Assembly (NCBI RefSeq): GCF_041530365.1
Contig: NZ_CP168034.1
Span: forward strand, 124,001 to 188,000
Direction of reading: 5' to 3'
DNA length: 64,000 nucleotides
DNA from: Capnocytophaga sp. ARDL2
GTDB lineage: Bacteria > Bacteroidota > Bacteroidia > Flavobacteriales > Flavobacteriaceae
Under the pieces are notes generated by a model. The model saw only the letters and a list, made by a program, of their open reading frames with translations, was not told the DNA's origin and did no database searches. Each line of letters begins with the position of its first letter. Positions within the stretch are counted from its first letter, which is position 1. The position numbers and the translations under genes were made by a program. This document shows, in pieces, positions 1 through 8,664 of this stretch.

Positions 1-261
1 TGCTTTTTTAACTCCTGGTATCAATCCTTGATTTGCCATTTCACGGAATGTTACACGCGAAATTCCGAATTGACGCATATACCCTCTAGGTCTACCAGTT
101 AATTTACAACGGTTATGTAAACGAACTGGAGAAGCGTTTTTAGGTAATTTTTGTAATGCTTCGTAGTCTCCTGCTTCTTTTAAAGCTTGACGCTTTGCTG
201 CATATTTAGCTACCAATGCTTCTCTTTTCGCCTCACGGGCTTTCATTGATTCTTTAGCCAT
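1..261 (-). CDS. rpsN: 30S ribosomal protein S14, 3' end cut by window edge
   Basis: Small-subunit head protein. Reading leftward from the ATG at 261 gives 87 codons beginning [20 protein letters not shown] and including [21 protein letters not shown] and a last visible stretch [10 protein letters not shown]14 proteins of this length normally end two residues later in SW, so only the last two codons and the stop lie outside the window. It is the zinc-free form: the paired CxxC motifs of short S14 are absent. It follows rplE by 3 bases in the conserved spc order, so it is co-transcribed with the upstream ribosomal genes. Confidence 0.95.
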   Translation of the reverse strand, partial: MAKESMKAREAKREALVAKYAAKRQALKEAGDYEALQKLPKNASPVRLHNRCKLTGRPRGYMRQFGISRVTFREMANQGLIPGVKKA

Positions 262-264
262 ACT

Positions 265-816
265 TTAGTTCTTTTTAAAAGGTATTCCTAATTCTGCCAA
301 CAATGATTTTGCTTCTTTATCTGTATTTGCAGATGTTACAAAAGTTATATCAAAACCAGCAATTTTGTTTACTTTATCGATATCAATTTCTGGGAAGATA
401 ATCTGCTCAACAACTCCAAGGTTATAGTTTCCTCTTCCGTCGAATCCTTCAGATTTTACTCCGTTGAAATCTCTTACTCGTGGTAAAGCTGAAGTAATCA
501 AGCGGTCTAAGAATTCGTACATTCTTTCACCTCTCAAAGTTACTTTTGCTCCGATTGGCATTCCTTTTCTCAATTTGAAAGATGCCACATCCTTTTTAGA
601 GATTGTAGCTACCGCTTTTTGACCTGTAATTTTTGTTAGTTCTTCTACAGCGTATTCTACTAACTTTTTATCAGAAACTGCAGCTCCTACTCCACGGCTT
701 ACAACAATTTTCTCAAGTTTTGGAACTTGCATTACATTTTTGTAACCGAATTCTTCTTTAAGAGCAGAGATTACTCTCTCTCTGTATTCTTGTTTAAGTC
801 TTGGTATATAAGTCAT
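265..816 (-). CDS. rplE: 50S ribosomal protein L5
   Basis: 183 residues, the usual length for L5, which binds 5S rRNA in the central protuberance and contacts the P-site tRNA. Recognisable blocks are the N-terminal PRLKQEYRE, the KIVVSRGVG segment near residue 37, the GQKAV motif, [15 protein letters not shown] around residue 82 and [16 protein letters not shown] around residue 128. It sits between rplX and rpsN with 2-3 base gaps, so translation is probably coupled. Nothing is unusual in length or composition. Confidence 0.97.
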   Translation of the reverse strand: MTYIPRLKQEYRERVISALKEEFGYKNVMQVPKLEKIVVSRGVGAAVSDKKLVEYAVEELTKITGQKAVATISKKDVASFKLRKGMPIGAKVTLRGERMYEFLDRLITSALPRVRDFNGVKSEGFDGRGNYNLGVVEQIIFPEIDIDKVNKIAGFDITFVTSANTDKEAKSLLAELGIPFKKN

Positions 817-818
817 GA

Positions 819-1136
819 CTACAATACTTGATTTGATTTTTTAGAAACTCTAACTTTCTTGCCTCCTTCTACTTTGAAAGCTACTCTTGTAGTTTTGTTA
901 GTTTTAGGATCGATCAAAGCGATGTTTGAAATATGAATTGGAGCTTCTTTTTTAACAATTCCTCCTTGAGGGTTTGCAGCACTTGGTTTCACATGTTTAG
1001 AAACCATGTTTACACCCTCTACAACTGCTTTATTTTTTTCTTTTAAAACGCGTAAAACTTTTCCTTCCTCACCTTTGTGGTCTCCGGCAATAACTCTTAC
1101 ACTGTCTCCTGATTTAATTTTTAACTTTATCATCAT
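819..1136 (-). CDS. rplX: 50S ribosomal protein L24
   Basis: 105 residues with a KOW motif at about residues 10-35 ([20 protein letters not shown]), typical of L24, an assembly initiator that binds the 5' end of 23S rRNA. The later [14 protein letters not shown] segment is also characteristic. Two ATG codons are adjacent at the start (1136 and 1133) and either could be used; there is no Shine-Dalgarno sequence to decide. It follows rplN by 9 bases in canonical spc order. Confidence 0.96.
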   Translation of the reverse strand: MMIKLKIKSGDSVRVIAGDHKGEEGKVLRVLKEKNKAVVEGVNMVSKHVKPSAANPQGGIVKKEAPIHISNIALIDPKTNKTTRVAFKVEGGKKVRVSKKSNQVL

Positions 1137-1145
1137 TTGAAAGAA

Positions 1146-1514
1146 TTAAAGCACTTCTGGTGCTAATGATACAATTTTCATGAATTGTTTTTCACGAAGT
1201 TCTCTTGCAACAGGGCCAAAAACGCGAGTTCCTCTCATTTCGCCTGCAGCGTTTAACAATACACATGCATTATCATCGAAACGAATGTAAGAACCATCGG
1301 CTCTTCTCACTTCTTTTTTGGTACGCACAACTACAGCTGTAGATACAGCTCCTTTTTTTACGTTTCCATTTGGAGTTGCTTCTTTAATAGCAACTACAAT
1401 TTTGTCTCCTACAGAGGCATAACGACGCTTCGTTCCTCCTAGTACACGGATAGTCAAAACTTCTTTTGCTCCCGTGTTGTCTGCTACTTTTAATCTAGAT
1501 TCTTGTTGTACCAT
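1146..1514 (-). CDS. rplN: 50S ribosomal protein L14
   Basis: 122 residues, the invariant length of bacterial L14. It starts [19 protein letters not shown] and contains [12 protein letters not shown], the [10 protein letters not shown] motif and the ending [13 protein letters not shown]14 lies at the subunit interface and takes part in bridges with 16S rRNA. It is the first gene of the classical spc segment and here follows rpsQ by only 2 bases, so the S10 and spc segments form one continuous unit with no visible terminator or promoter between them. Confidence 0.97.
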   Translation of the reverse strand: MVQQESRLKVADNTGAKEVLTIRVLGGTKRRYASVGDKIVVAIKEATPNGNVKKGAVSTAVVVRTKKEVRRADGSYIRFDDNACVLLNAAGEMRGTRVFGPVARELREKQFMKIVSLAPEVL

Positions 1515-1516
1515 AA

Positions 1517-1774
1517 TTATTTCGCTCTTTCAATGATTTCAACCAATCTCCAACATTTGTTTTTAGACAATGGACGAGTTTCCATTATTCTAACTGTATC
1601 ACCAATGTTACAGTCGTTCAATTCGTCGTGTGCAACATATTTTTTTGTTTTCAACACGAACTTACCATACAATGGGTGTTTTACTCTTTTTGTTTCTGAT
1701 ACAACGATTGACTTTGTCATTTTGTTGCTAGTAACAACACCTATTCTTTCTTTTCTTAAATTTCTTTTTTCCAT
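1517..1774 (-). CDS. rpsQ: 30S ribosomal protein S17
   Basis: 85 residues with the OB-fold signatures of S17: [19 protein letters not shown] near the N-terminus, the HPLYGKFV motif at about residues 33-40, and a central [25 protein letters not shown] block. S17 is a primary binder of 16S rRNA helix 11. It lies between rpmC (18-base gap) and rplN (2-base gap) in canonical order. A long open frame on the opposite strand here is only a coding shadow. Confidence 0.96.
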   Translation of the reverse strand: MEKRNLRKERIGVVTSNKMTKSIVVSETKRVKHPLYGKFVLKTKKYVAHDELNDCNIGDTVRIMETRPLSKNKCWRLVEIIERAK

Positions 1775-1792
1775 CTTTTCAACAGAATACGA

Positions 1793-1984
1793 TTATTGTA
1801 GGTCTTTTTTGCTAATTTCTGTTTTTACTCTTGCGATATCTCTTCTAATTGTTCTCAACTGCAAAGGATTCGCAATAGGAGAAATAGCGTGTGCATTTTT
1901 CAACTCAGTGTACTGATTTGTCAACTCTCCAAGTTTCGCTTGTAACTCAGCTGAAGATAGATTATTTAGTTCTTGTTTTTTCAT
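1793..1984 (-). CDS. rpmC: 50S ribosomal protein L29
   Basis: 63 residues, the normal size of L29, a two-helix protein near the peptide exit tunnel that helps form the docking site for trigger factor and SRP. The sequence contains NNLSSAELQAKLGELTNQ and the conserved LRTIRRDIARVKTEI helix. It is directly downstream of rplP (12-base gap), as in nearly all bacteria. Identification rests on length, motif and position together. Confidence 0.95.
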   Translation of the reverse strand: MKKQELNNLSSAELQAKLGELTNQYTELKNAHAISPIANPLQLRTIRRDIARVKTEISKKDLQ

Positions 1985-1996
1985 AATGATCTAAAA

Positions 1997-2416
1997 TTAA
2001 GCTTCGAAATCTCTAGCTACGATAAACTTAGTTTTTACTGGGAGTTTTTGTGCTGCTAAACGCAACGCTTCTTTTGCTACTGACAAAGGCACTCCACCTA
2101 CTTCAAACATAATTCTTCCTGGTTTTACAACTGCTGCCCAATATTCTACAGCACCTTTTCCTTTACCCATACGCACCTCTAGAGGCTTTTTAGTGATAGG
2201 TTTATCTGGGAAGATTTTAATCCATAATTGTCCCTCTCTTTTCATAAAACGAGTTGCTGCGATACGAGCAGCCTCGATTTGACGAGAAGTAATGAATGAG
2301 TAATCTAAAGATTTGATTCCAAACATTCCGTTTGAAAGTTCGTGTCCTCTTTGAGACACTCCTTTCATTTTACCTTTTTGCACCTTACGGTACTTCGTTC
2401 TTTTAGGCTGTAACAT
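1997..2416 (-). CDS. rplP: 50S ribosomal protein L16
   Basis: 139 residues. It begins [19 protein letters not shown] and contains the conserved [19 protein letters not shown] block, the [17 protein letters not shown] motif (about residues 75-92) and [11 protein letters not shown]16 organises the A-site region of the large subunit next to the peptidyl-transferase centre. It is followed by rpmC and preceded by rpsC after 20 bases. All features are standard. Confidence 0.97.
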   Translation of the reverse strand: MLQPKRTKYRKVQKGKMKGVSQRGHELSNGMFGIKSLDYSFITSRQIEAARIAATRFMKREGQLWIKIFPDKPITKKPLEVRMGKGKGAVEYWAAVVKPGRIMFEVGGVPLSVAKEALRLAAQKLPVKTKFIVARDFEA

Positions 2417-2436
2417 TTTTCTTCTTTAGTTATTAA

Positions 2437-3162
2437 TTACTTTCTTTTGCGTTGGTTTGGTCTTCCATTTGGTTTTCCAGATCCTGCAGATTTAGATTTT
2501 TGTTTGTCCATACCTGCTAACGGAGAAAGATCTCTCTTACCATATACCTCACCTTTCATGATCCATACTTTAATTCCCATTCTACCGTAAGTAGTGTGAG
2601 CTTCTGCTAAAGCATAGTCGATATCAGCACGGAAAGTAGAAAGAGGAATACGACCTTCTTTGAAGTGTTCTGAACGAGCCATTTCTGCTCCGTTCAAACG
2701 ACCTGAAATCATTACTTTCATACCTTCTGCATTCATTCTCATCGCTGATGCGATTGCCATTTTGATTGCTCTACGGTAAGAAATACGGTTTTCGATTTGA
2801 CGAGCGATGCTTGTTGCAGCCAAATAAGCGTCTAACTCTGGTCGTTTGATTTCAAAGATGTTAATTTGTACCTCTTTGTTAGTAATTTTCTTAAGTTCCT
2901 CTTTCAACTTGTCTACCTCTTGACCTCCTTTACCAATAATGATACCTGGACGAGCCGTAGTGATAGTAACGGTTACAAGTTTCAAGGTTCTCTCGATAAT
3001 GATTTTAGATACACTAGCTTTTGCTAAACGAGCATGGATATACTTTCTAATTTTTGCATCTTCAGCAAGTTTATCTCCATAATCATTTCCACCGTACCAG
3101 TTTGAGTCCCATCCTCTGATGATCCCAAGGCGATTTCCGATTGGATTAGTTTTTTGTCCCAT
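2437..3162 (-). CDS. rpsC: 30S ribosomal protein S3
   Basis: 241 residues with [14 protein letters not shown] at the N-terminus, a KH domain with [18 protein letters not shown] (the GxxG loop is GKGG) at about residues 70-87, and the C-terminal [18 protein letters not shown] and [11 protein letters not shown] motifs. A short Lys/Arg-rich tail ([12 protein letters not shown]) ends the protein. S3 lines the mRNA entry tunnel of the 30S subunit. The gene lies 8 bases downstream of rplV. Confidence 0.97.
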   Translation of the reverse strand: MGQKTNPIGNRLGIIRGWDSNWYGGNDYGDKLAEDAKIRKYIHARLAKASVSKIIIERTLKLVTVTITTARPGIIIGKGGQEVDKLKEELKKITNKEVQINIFEIKRPELDAYLAATSIARQIENRISYRRAIKMAIASAMRMNAEGMKVMISGRLNGAEMARSEHFKEGRIPLSTFRADIDYALAEAHTTYGRMGIKVWIMKGEVYGKRDLSPLAGMDKQKSKSAGSGKPNGRPNQRKRK

Positions 3163-3170
3163 ACTGTTTA

Positions 3171-3581
3171 TTAATTGCTTTGTGTGTTATTAAATGACCC
3201 TAATACAATTGTTACGTGATTAGAGCGTTTTCTGATTCTGTGTGCTCTACCTTGTGGGGCTGGACGCAATCTTTTTAGCATCATACCTCCATCTACACGA
3301 ATTTCTTTTACGAATAACTCTGCTTCTTCTATATTTGAATCAGCGTTTTTTGCTTGCCAGTTAGCGATTGCAGACAACAACAATTTTTCTAATCTTATTG
3401 AAGCCTCTTTTGTGCTAAATTTTAATATATTAAGAGCGTTCTCAACTTTTTGACCTCTTACTAAATCCGCAACTAAACGCATTTTTCGAGGCGAAGTTGG
3501 GCAATTGTTTAGCTTAGCAAAAGCAACTTGCTTGTTTGCTTCTTTTCTTTGCTCGGCTCTTTCTCTTTTACGAACTCCCAT
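3171..3581 (-). CDS. rplV: 50S ribosomal protein L22
   Basis: 136 residues. The family core is clear: [19 protein letters not shown] at about residues 25-43, [22 protein letters not shown], and the C-terminal hairpin region [20 protein letters not shown] that reaches into the exit tunnel. An N-terminal basic extension ([20 protein letters not shown]) precedes the core. The hairpin tip known from macrolide-resistance work shows no obvious deletion or duplication. It sits between rpsS and rpsC. Confidence 0.96.
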   Translation of the reverse strand: MGVRKRERAEQRKEANKQVAFAKLNNCPTSPRKMRLVADLVRGQKVENALNILKFSTKEASIRLEKLLLSAIANWQAKNADSNIEEAELFVKEIRVDGGMMLKRLRPAPQGRAHRIRKRSNHVTIVLGSFNNTQSN

Positions 3582-3590
3582 AGCTTCTTA

Positions 3591-3869
3591 TTATTTTTTA
3601 CCTTTATTTTTTGCACCTGCGTGTCCACGGAATGAACGAGTTGGTGAAAATTCTCCTAATTTGTGTCCTACCATATTTTCAGTAACATACACTGGTACGA
3701 ATTGACGACCGTTGTGTACTGCAATTGTTTGTCCTACGAAGTCTGGAGTAATCATTGATGCTCTAGACCATGTTTTCACAACTGCTTTGTTACCATTTTC
3801 TGCATTCTCTAAAACTTTTTTCTCAAGTTTGTAGTGAACATAAGGTCCTTTTTTTAATGAACGTGCCAT
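3591..3869 (-). CDS. rpsS: 30S ribosomal protein S19
   Basis: 92 residues. It starts [18 protein letters not shown] and contains the family block [22 protein letters not shown] and then [16 protein letters not shown]19 lies in the 30S head and contacts the A-site finger and S13. Spacing is 10 bases to rplB upstream and 9 bases to rplV downstream. Ordinary in every respect. Confidence 0.97.
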   Translation of the reverse strand: MARSLKKGPYVHYKLEKKVLENAENGNKAVVKTWSRASMITPDFVGQTIAVHNGRQFVPVYVTENMVGHKLGEFSPTRSFRGHAGAKNKGKK

Positions 3870-3879
3870 ACTGTCCTAA

Positions 3880-4704
3880 TTATTTCTTTCTACGTTCTAC
3901 AATATACTTATTACTTGCTTTCACACTAGAACGAGTTCTATAACCTTTAGCTGGAAGTCCTTTTCTTGATCTTGGGTGTCCTCCTGATGAACGACCTTCA
4001 CCACCTCCCATTGGGTGATCTACTGGGTTCATTGCTACGGCTCTTGTTCTAGGTCTTCTTCCTAACCAACGAGATCTACCTGCTTTTCCAGATACGATCA
4101 ATTGGTGGTCTGAGTTAGACACTGCTCCAATTGTTGCCATACATGTCAAAAGAATCAAACGAATCTCTCCTGAAGGCATTTTGATTGTTGCATATTTTCC
4201 ATCTCTTGCTACTAATTGTGCGAATGTTCCTGCAGAACGAGCAATTACTGCTCCTTGTCCCGGTCTCAATTCGATACAAGAAATGATTGTACCTAATGGA
4301 ATATTTGCCAACGGCATTGCATTTCCAACCTCTGGTGCTACATCCGGTCCTGAAACTACTTTTTGACCAACTTGTAATCCTGCTGGGGCTACGATGTAAG
4401 TTTTAGCTCCGTCTGCATAAGCTAATAATGAAATAAAAGCTGAACGGTTTGGATCGTACTCGATTGTTTTTACTGTCGCTGGAATTCCAGTTTTAGCTCT
4501 TTTGAAATCAATAATACGATACTGTCTTTTGTGACCACCACCGATGTAGCGCATGGTCATCTTACCTTGACTATTTCTACCTCCAGAGTTTTTTTTCGGT
4601 GCCAATAATGAACGCTCCGGCTTATCAGTTGTAATAGTGTCAAAGCTATTTACAACTCTAAAACGCTGACCTGGGGTAATAGGTTTTAATTTTCTAACTG
4701 ACAT
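3880..4704 (-). CDS. rplB: 50S ribosomal protein L2
   Basis: 274 residues, the standard length. Diagnostic blocks include [20 protein letters not shown] (about residues 41-60), [16 protein letters not shown], and the strongly conserved C-terminal [20 protein letters not shown] segment (about residues 224-243) with the histidine implicated in peptidyl-transferase function. L2 is a primary 23S rRNA binder needed for subunit association. The gene lies 5 bases downstream of rplW. Confidence 0.98.
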   Translation of the reverse strand: MSVRKLKPITPGQRFRVVNSFDTITTDKPERSLLAPKKNSGGRNSQGKMTMRYIGGGHKRQYRIIDFKRAKTGIPATVKTIEYDPNRSAFISLLAYADGAKTYIVAPAGLQVGQKVVSGPDVAPEVGNAMPLANIPLGTIISCIELRPGQGAVIARSAGTFAQLVARDGKYATIKMPSGEIRLILLTCMATIGAVSNSDHQLIVSGKAGRSRWLGRRPRTRAVAMNPVDHPMGGGEGRSSGGHPRSRKGLPAKGYRTRSSVKASNKYIVERRKK

Positions 4705-4709
4705 TGTTA

Positions 4710-5000
4710 TTAGATATTAGTATAAAAATCGATTGTATCTCCTTCTTTTAATGTAACAATTGCTTTTTTATAAGCAGATGTTTTTCCACTGATCACTCCA
4801 CTTTTTGTGTATTTTGTAGTTCTATCAGCACGGTAGATCATAGTGTTTACATCTACCACAGAAACTCCATAAGCTTTTTCTACTGCTTTTTTAATTTCTA
4901 CTTTGTTTGCTTTTTTATCAACTACAAATCCAAAGCGGTTGAATTGCTCACTTTCTTTAGTGATTTTTTCGGTAATGATTGGTTTGATAATCGTACTCAT
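4710..5000 (-). CDS. rplW: 50S ribosomal protein L23
   Basis: 96 residues. It contains [20 protein letters not shown] at the N-terminus, the [20 protein letters not shown] block (about residues 25-44), VVDVNTM and the closing [15 protein letters not shown]23 surrounds the exit tunnel and is the docking site for trigger factor and SRP. It follows rplD by 6 bases. Nothing unusual is seen. Confidence 0.96.
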   Translation of the reverse strand: MSTIIKPIITEKITKESEQFNRFGFVVDKKANKVEIKKAVEKAYGVSVVDVNTMIYRADRTTKYTKSGVISGKTSAYKKAIVTLKEGDTIDFYTNI

Positions 5001-5006
5001 TTCCTA

Positions 5007-5636
5007 CTATTTTGTTAAATTTTCTACTATTTTCTCTACAGACTTTTCTGCCAATACCAAAGCTCCTGCATTCAAAATACCGTAAGTATTTAAATCAGAA
5101 CTTGTTACAACAGATGTTCTTTCCAAGTTGCGAGAAGACAAATATACATTATTATTTGATTCTGACAAAACAAATAACGACTTTTTATTCTCTAACCCTA
5201 AAGCATTCAATACTTTAATGAATCCTTTTGTACTTGGTGCTTCAAAATTGAAGTCTTCTACTACGATCAAATTGTTTTCTTGAGCTTTGAAAGACAAGGC
5301 TGATTTACGAGCCAATCTCTTCAAGTTTTTGTTCAATTTGAAAGAATAGTTGCGTGGTCTTGGTCCGAATACTGTACCTCCACCTTTAAACAATGGACTT
5401 TTTACAGACCCTGCACGAGCTGTACCTGTTCCTTTTTGTTTTTTGATTTTACGAGTAGAACCTGTTACTTCGTTACGCTCTTTAGATTTGTGCGTACCTT
5501 GGCGTTGGTTTGCTAAATATTGTTTTACATCCAAATAGATAGCGTGTTTGTTAGGCTCTATTGCGAAAACTGAATCAGAAAGTTGTACTGTTCTTCCAGT
5601 TTCTTTTCCGTTGATATCCAATACTTTTACTTCCAT
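5007..5636 (-). CDS. rplD: 50S ribosomal protein L4
   Basis: 209 residues with the L4 pattern: N-terminal [15 protein letters not shown], the tunnel loop containing [21 protein letters not shown] (about residues 60-80), [20 protein letters not shown], and a Rossmann-like C-terminal half with [15 protein letters not shown]. Its start codon overlaps the stop of rplC by one base (TAATG), so translation is probably coupled. In E. coli L4 also represses its own operon; whether that happens here cannot be judged from sequence. Confidence 0.96.
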   Translation of the reverse strand: MEVKVLDINGKETGRTVQLSDSVFAIEPNKHAIYLDVKQYLANQRQGTHKSKERNEVTGSTRKIKKQKGTGTARAGSVKSPLFKGGGTVFGPRPRNYSFKLNKNLKRLARKSALSFKAQENNLIVVEDFNFEAPSTKGFIKVLNALGLENKKSLFVLSESNNNVYLSSRNLERTSVVTSSDLNTYGILNAGALVLAEKSVEKIVENLTK

Positions 5637-6253
5637 TACTTCTGTACGATTACATAAGAGTTTTTGTGTCCTGGTACAGCACCTTTAACCACTAACAAGT
5701 TTTTGTCTGCTACCACTTTCAATACTCTAAGATTTTGAACTGTTACTTTCTCTCCTCCGGTTCTTCCAGCCATACGCATTCCTTTGAATACTCTTGATGG
5801 ATATGAAGATGCTCCGATAGATCCCGGTGCTCTCAAACGGTTGTGCTGACCATGAGTAACTTGGCCAACTCCACCAAACCCATGACGCTTTACAACCCCT
5901 TGGAAACCTTTCCCTTTTGAAGTACCTTGTACATCTACAAAGTCTCCTTCTGCAAATAAATCTACAGTGATTGTATCACCTAATTTGTACTCCTGCTCAA
6001 AACCTTGGAATTCAACAACTTTTCTTTTTACAGAAGTTCCTGCTTTTTTAAAGTGACCTATAGCCGCTTTTGTAGCATTCTTTTCTTTAGCGTCATCGAA
6101 ACCAAGTTGATAAGCTTCATACCCGTCAACCTCATTGGTTCTGACTTGGGTAACGACACACGGACCTACTTCGATTACTGTACAAGGAATGTTTTTCCCG
6201 TTTTCATCGAAAATACTCGTCATGCCGATTTTTTTTCCAATTAACCCAGACAT
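5636..6253 (-). CDS. rplC: 50S ribosomal protein L3
   Basis: 205 residues: [20 protein letters not shown] at the start, [20 protein letters not shown] (about residues 106-125), the [25 protein letters not shown] loop that approaches the peptidyl-transferase centre, and [15 protein letters not shown]. In related genomes rpsJ is immediately upstream; here rplC is the first gene of its transcription unit, with its own good promoter at 6298-6328. The gene itself is intact. Confidence 0.97.
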   Translation of the reverse strand: MSGLIGKKIGMTSIFDENGKNIPCTVIEVGPCVVTQVRTNEVDGYEAYQLGFDDAKEKNATKAAIGHFKKAGTSVKRKVVEFQGFEQEYKLGDTITVDLFAEGDFVDVQGTSKGKGFQGVVKRHGFGGVGQVTHGQHNRLRAPGSIGASSYPSRVFKGMRMAGRTGGEKVTVQNLRVLKVVADKNLLVVKGAVPGHKNSYVIVQK

Positions 6254-6283
6254 AATTTTAAATTAGTTATTATTATATATAAA

Positions 6284-6328
6284 AATTCAAGCATCGGCAA
6301 AGGTAATACCAATACTTGAATTACACAA
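6284..6328 (-). promoter_or_regulatory. Promoter of the rplC-rpsN cluster with flanking inverted repeat
   Basis: On the minus strand a TACCTTTG box (6298-6305) matches the Flavobacteria consensus TAnnTTTG, and a TTG lies at 6326-6328 with exactly 20 bases between. Transcription would start near 6291, leaving a leader of about 38 bases before rplC. The box is bracketed by an 8-base inverted repeat, AATTCAAG at 6284-6291 and CTTGAATT at 6315-6322, which could be an operator or form a hairpin at the RNA 5' end. The promoter is well supported; a role for the repeat is inference. Confidence 0.65.
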
Positions 6329-6415
6329 GTTTTTCACATAATTTTTTTATTTTCAAAGTTTTTTGTGCTATATACAGGAGGCTTTTTCCTCACCTCATTG
6401 CCCAACAACATTCTC

Positions 6416-6730
6416 TTACAACACTTCTTTTTGTAAAGTTTCTTTAACGAAAGCATTTAGAGAAATTCCAATTTGAGCTGATTTATCAGCTACTTTTGTG
6501 TGTAGTTCTGGTGTAAGACGCACATTAAACAAACCACTGAATGATTTTCTCAACGGCAAATTGTGCTCTTTACAATGTTCTATATAATCTTCTTTCAACT
6601 CTGACACTATATTTCCTTCGTAAGTAATTAGAGTACCTTTGTCAAGACCCAATACTTTTCCATACAATGTATTGTCTTCGTGCACCACTTCTACAGTCCC
6701 TATAAAACCTTTATATTTTAGCATTTCCAT
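6416..6730 (-). CDS. hicB: HicB-family antitoxin
   Basis: 104 residues with the two-part HicB layout: an N-terminal half of partial RNase-H fold (YKGFIGTVEVVHEDNTLYGKV, then LITYEGNIVSELKEDYIEHCKEH) and a C-terminal ribbon-helix-helix segment at about residues 67-100 (FNVRLTPELHTKVADKSAQ followed by ISLNAFVKETL). HicB neutralises the HicA mRNA interferase and normally represses its own promoter. The gene starts 2 bases after the hicA stop, a toxin-first order usual for this family. ATG codons occur at 6730 and 6724. It looks intact, and it lies between the two halves of a ribosomal protein cluster. Confidence 0.85.
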   Translation of the reverse strand: MEMLKYKGFIGTVEVVHEDNTLYGKVLGLDKGTLITYEGNIVSELKEDYIEHCKEHNLPLRKSFSGLFNVRLTPELHTKVADKSAQIGISLNAFVKETLQKEVL

Positions 6731-6732
6731 TT

Positions 6733-6996
6733 TTAGTAATTAATTAAATTGTTTGCAATGAAATATGTTACAACATCTTTCAATGCTTTCTCTTTTATTA
6801 TTGAACCTGAATGTGGTTTGTGTGCCATATATTGCATTCGTTTTTCTATATGATAAAACTTAACCCCTGAACCAGATGTTTTTCCTTTATTTGTTATTTG
6901 AAATCCAAAATGAGAAAATAAGGCTTCTAGTTCTTGAAAAGTAAAATCTTTAGACAAACTTTTTATCCTTTGAATTAATTTTTCTTTTCGACTCAT
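6733..6996 (-). CDS. hicA: HicA-family mRNA interferase toxin
   Basis: 87 residues matching the Bacteroidota branch of HicA, a small dsRBD-fold ribonuclease: KDFTFQELEALFSHFGFQI, then NKGKTSGSGVKFYHIEKR, then HKPHSGSIIKEKALKDVV. The classical G-S-H-H active-site block is replaced by SGSGVKFYH, and the histidines of the HKPH motif (about residues 59-62) are kept, so the identity of the catalytic histidine is unclear. Direct repeats ATTGTAAC (7001) and ATTGTAGT (7012) just upstream could be HicB-binding sites; no clear TAnnTTTG box is visible there. Intact and paired with hicB. Confidence 0.8.
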   Translation of the reverse strand: MSRKEKLIQRIKSLSKDFTFQELEALFSHFGFQITNKGKTSGSGVKFYHIEKRMQYMAHKPHSGSIIKEKALKDVVTYFIANNLINY

Positions 6997-7052
6997 AAGT
7001 ATTGTAACTAAATTGTAGTCACATCTATACTGAAAAATTTCCTAACAATAAA

Positions 7053-7170
7053 TCAATCTGCTCTATTCAATTCTTCTTGGTTTTTCGTTTCTCTATTCCT
7101 CAAATTAAACTGTTTTTCCAAAACTGTAAGCAACTCCTATTCTAAAAAACTTTTCGTCGTAATAGTATTT
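7053..7170 (-). pseudogene. C-terminal relic of an outer-membrane beta-barrel protein
   Basis: Reading leftward from about 7170, one frame gives KYYYDEKFFRIGVAYSFGK and, after a single-base shift in an A-run, continues QFNLRNRETKNQEELNRAD and a stop at 7053-7055. The pattern 'FRIGVSYSFG...K...NR..' is the usual last barrel strand and tail of TonB-receptor-like outer-membrane barrel proteins in Bacteroidota. Only about 38 residues remain, so this is a fragment left by decay or rearrangement. Assignment is by pattern recognition only. Confidence 0.4.
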
Positions 7171-7179
7171 AAAAGTTTT

Positions 7180-7546
7180 CTAAGTATTTGGTAAAAACTT
7201 CTTCAACAATTCAATTTGTTCTTTTAAGGATTGGATTTGTTCATCTTTAGCCAAAATTGTTTGATGTAGTTGTTCGATGAGTACATCATTCTTTTTTACA
7301 ATTTGAAAAGCATTTTCACACCAGTATTCTGATAATTATAAACAATTTGAGTGTTTTGCTCGTCTAAATTTTACACAGGTACGTTGAAGTATTCAGCATT
7401 TTTTTGAATAGTTGGCAGATCTAAAAATTTGAATGAATTTCATAATTTGAAATCGTTGATTGAGACAACCCTAAATCCAACGCCAAGTTTTCTTGAGACA
7501 ATCCTCTTTTCTTTCTCAATTCAAAAACTTTTTCTCCAATCAACAT
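7180..7546 (-). pseudogene. Decayed XRE-family helix-turn-helix regulator
   Basis: From the ATG at 7546 the frame gives a helix-turn-helix: KVFELRKKRGLSQENLALDL followed by GLSQSTISNYE, then stops at 7421. In other frames the same strand continues FLDLPTIQKNAEYFNVPV and, further on, VLIEQLHQTILAKDEQIQSL and KEQIELLKKFLPNT with a stop at 7180-7182. This is the standard plan of Bacteroidota XRE regulators of about 110-120 residues: HTH, ERLQKIAEIFNVP-like helix, C-terminal coiled coil. At least two frameshifts and a stop break it, so it is not functional as read. Confidence 0.7.
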
Positions 7547-7649
7547 AAGTAATAATTATTAATATTTTGGCAAAAATATTATTTTTTTTATTGACTACAA
7601 AAAACTTAGAAAGTAGTTTTGTGAAATTAATAACCAACAAAATATTTTA

Positions 7650-8070
7650 TTATGATAGATTTAATATTCAAAATTCTTGGAGCGGCATAGGAGGCGATAG
7701 ACCAGAACCTAATAGACCCTACACACAAGATAATGCATTCAATAAAGATTTCAACAATCGTAAAAAACAGATGCATAGTGATATAACTAAAAGAGAATAT
7801 GGAACAGATGTTTATACAGGTAAAAAACACAAACCTGGAGACGCTTATGATTATGAACATATTGTTTCTAAAAAAGAAATTTTTGATTATTATAAGCATA
7901 AACACACTGATGCGGAACTAAATAGAATTACAAATACAAGAGGTAATGTTGAAATTACATCAAGTTCATTGAATCGTACAAAAGGGAAATATAGTGCTTA
8001 TGATAAAAAGGATTTACTTATCAATAAATATGGTGCAAAAGAGCGTAATATTACGAAATACTCAAAATAA
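7650..8070 (+). CDS. Orphan HNH-like nuclease toxin domain, N-terminally truncated
   Basis: The open frame encodes DRPEPNRPYTQDNAFNKDF, YGTDVYTGKKHKPGDAYDYE, HIVSKKEIF and RGNVEITSSSLNRTKGKYS. The order 'D-Y-E-H-I-V ... G-N-V ... L-N-R-T-K-G' resembles a treble-clef HNH nuclease core, as found at the C-terminal tips of polymorphic secreted toxins. No ATG occurs before the conserved part (the first is at about 7771), so it is probably a tip separated from its delivery domains, either decayed or left as an orphan cassette. It stands opposite in strand to all neighbours and is followed by its own terminator. Family assignment is tentative. Confidence 0.5.
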
Positions 8071-8142
8071 TGCTTGGAAAAAGCATCTACGAAGAATCTA
8101 ATAAAAATCCAGAGAGAGAAAAAAAGTTGTGGTCTTTATAAA
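8071..8142 (+). other. Very short ORF after the nuclease tip
   Basis: An ATG overlapping the nuclease stop (TAATG at 8068-8073) opens a 23-codon frame, MLGKSIYEESNKNPEREKKL then WSL and a stop. In toxin cassettes the immunity gene follows directly, so this may be the start of a lost immunity gene, but it is too short to assign and may be chance. Confidence 0.2.
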
Positions 8143-8167
8143 AGCCATTATTCTACCTATAACAAAA

Positions 8168-8194
8168 AAAACAGTCTATTTCGGACTGTTTTTT
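8168..8194 (+). terminator. Terminator after the nuclease tip
   Basis: A hairpin AACAGTC...GGACTGTT with a short loop is followed by TTTTTT. It ends transcription from the plus-strand nuclease fragment. Confidence 0.7.
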
Positions 8195-8271
8195 ATGCTT
8201 TTAAATTTGAATTGCTGGCAATAAATCATTATTTCCCTCAATTCTCTCATCTGTTGTACAAATTGAAATTA

Positions 8272-8313
8272 TAAAAAAATTCCCTCTCTTTTTTTCAAAG
8301 AAAGGGAATTTTA
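8272..8313 (-). terminator. Terminator after rpsJ
   Basis: On the minus strand the stem AAATTCCCT...AGGGAATTT is followed by a run of Ts (the A-run at 8273-8279). It lies 35 bases beyond the rpsJ stop, so transcription of rpsL-rpsG-fusA-rpsJ should end here rather than run into rplC. It can also act on the plus strand. Confidence 0.75.
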
Positions 8314-8347
8314 TTATGTATTGAATTACTTATTGTAATGCAGATTA

Positions 8348-8653
8348 TCACACTTTGATTTCTACTTCTACTCCTGAAGGAAGCTCTAATTTCATTAAAG
8401 CATCAATCGTTTTTGAAGATGAAGAATATATGTCTAATAATCTTTTATATGAACTCAATTCGAATTGTTCTCTCGATTTTTTGTTTACATGCGGAGAACG
8501 CAATACTGTGAAAATTCTTTTGTGAGTAGGCAAAGGAATTGGCCCTGTTACCACTGCACCTGTACTTTTTACAGTTTTTACGATCTTGTCAGCTGATTTA
8601 TCAACCAAGTTGTGATCGTAAGATTTCAATTTTATTCTAATTTTTTGACTCAT
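8348..8653 (-). CDS. rpsJ: 30S ribosomal protein S10
   Basis: 101 residues: [20 protein letters not shown], the [20 protein letters not shown] block (about residues 32-51), [13 protein letters not shown] and a final [12 protein letters not shown]10 is a 30S head protein and, as NusE, part of antitermination complexes. It follows fusA by 11 bases. In related genomes it is directly followed by rplC; here a terminator and about 2 kb of accessory DNA intervene. Confidence 0.97.
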   Translation of the reverse strand: MSQKIRIKLKSYDHNLVDKSADKIVKTVKSTGAVVTGPIPLPTHKRIFTVLRSPHVNKKSREQFELSSYKRLLDIYSSSSKTIDALMKLELPSGVEVEIKV

Positions 8654-8664
8654 GTTCTTACTGA

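Noticed and set aside
1503..1916. 137-codon open frame opposite rpsQ and rpmC
   Set aside because: It is the antisense shadow of well-identified ribosomal genes and has no family-like sequence.
8074..8274. 66-codon frame after the nuclease tip
   Set aside because: It runs through a clear terminator hairpin (8168-8194) and has no protein-like features.
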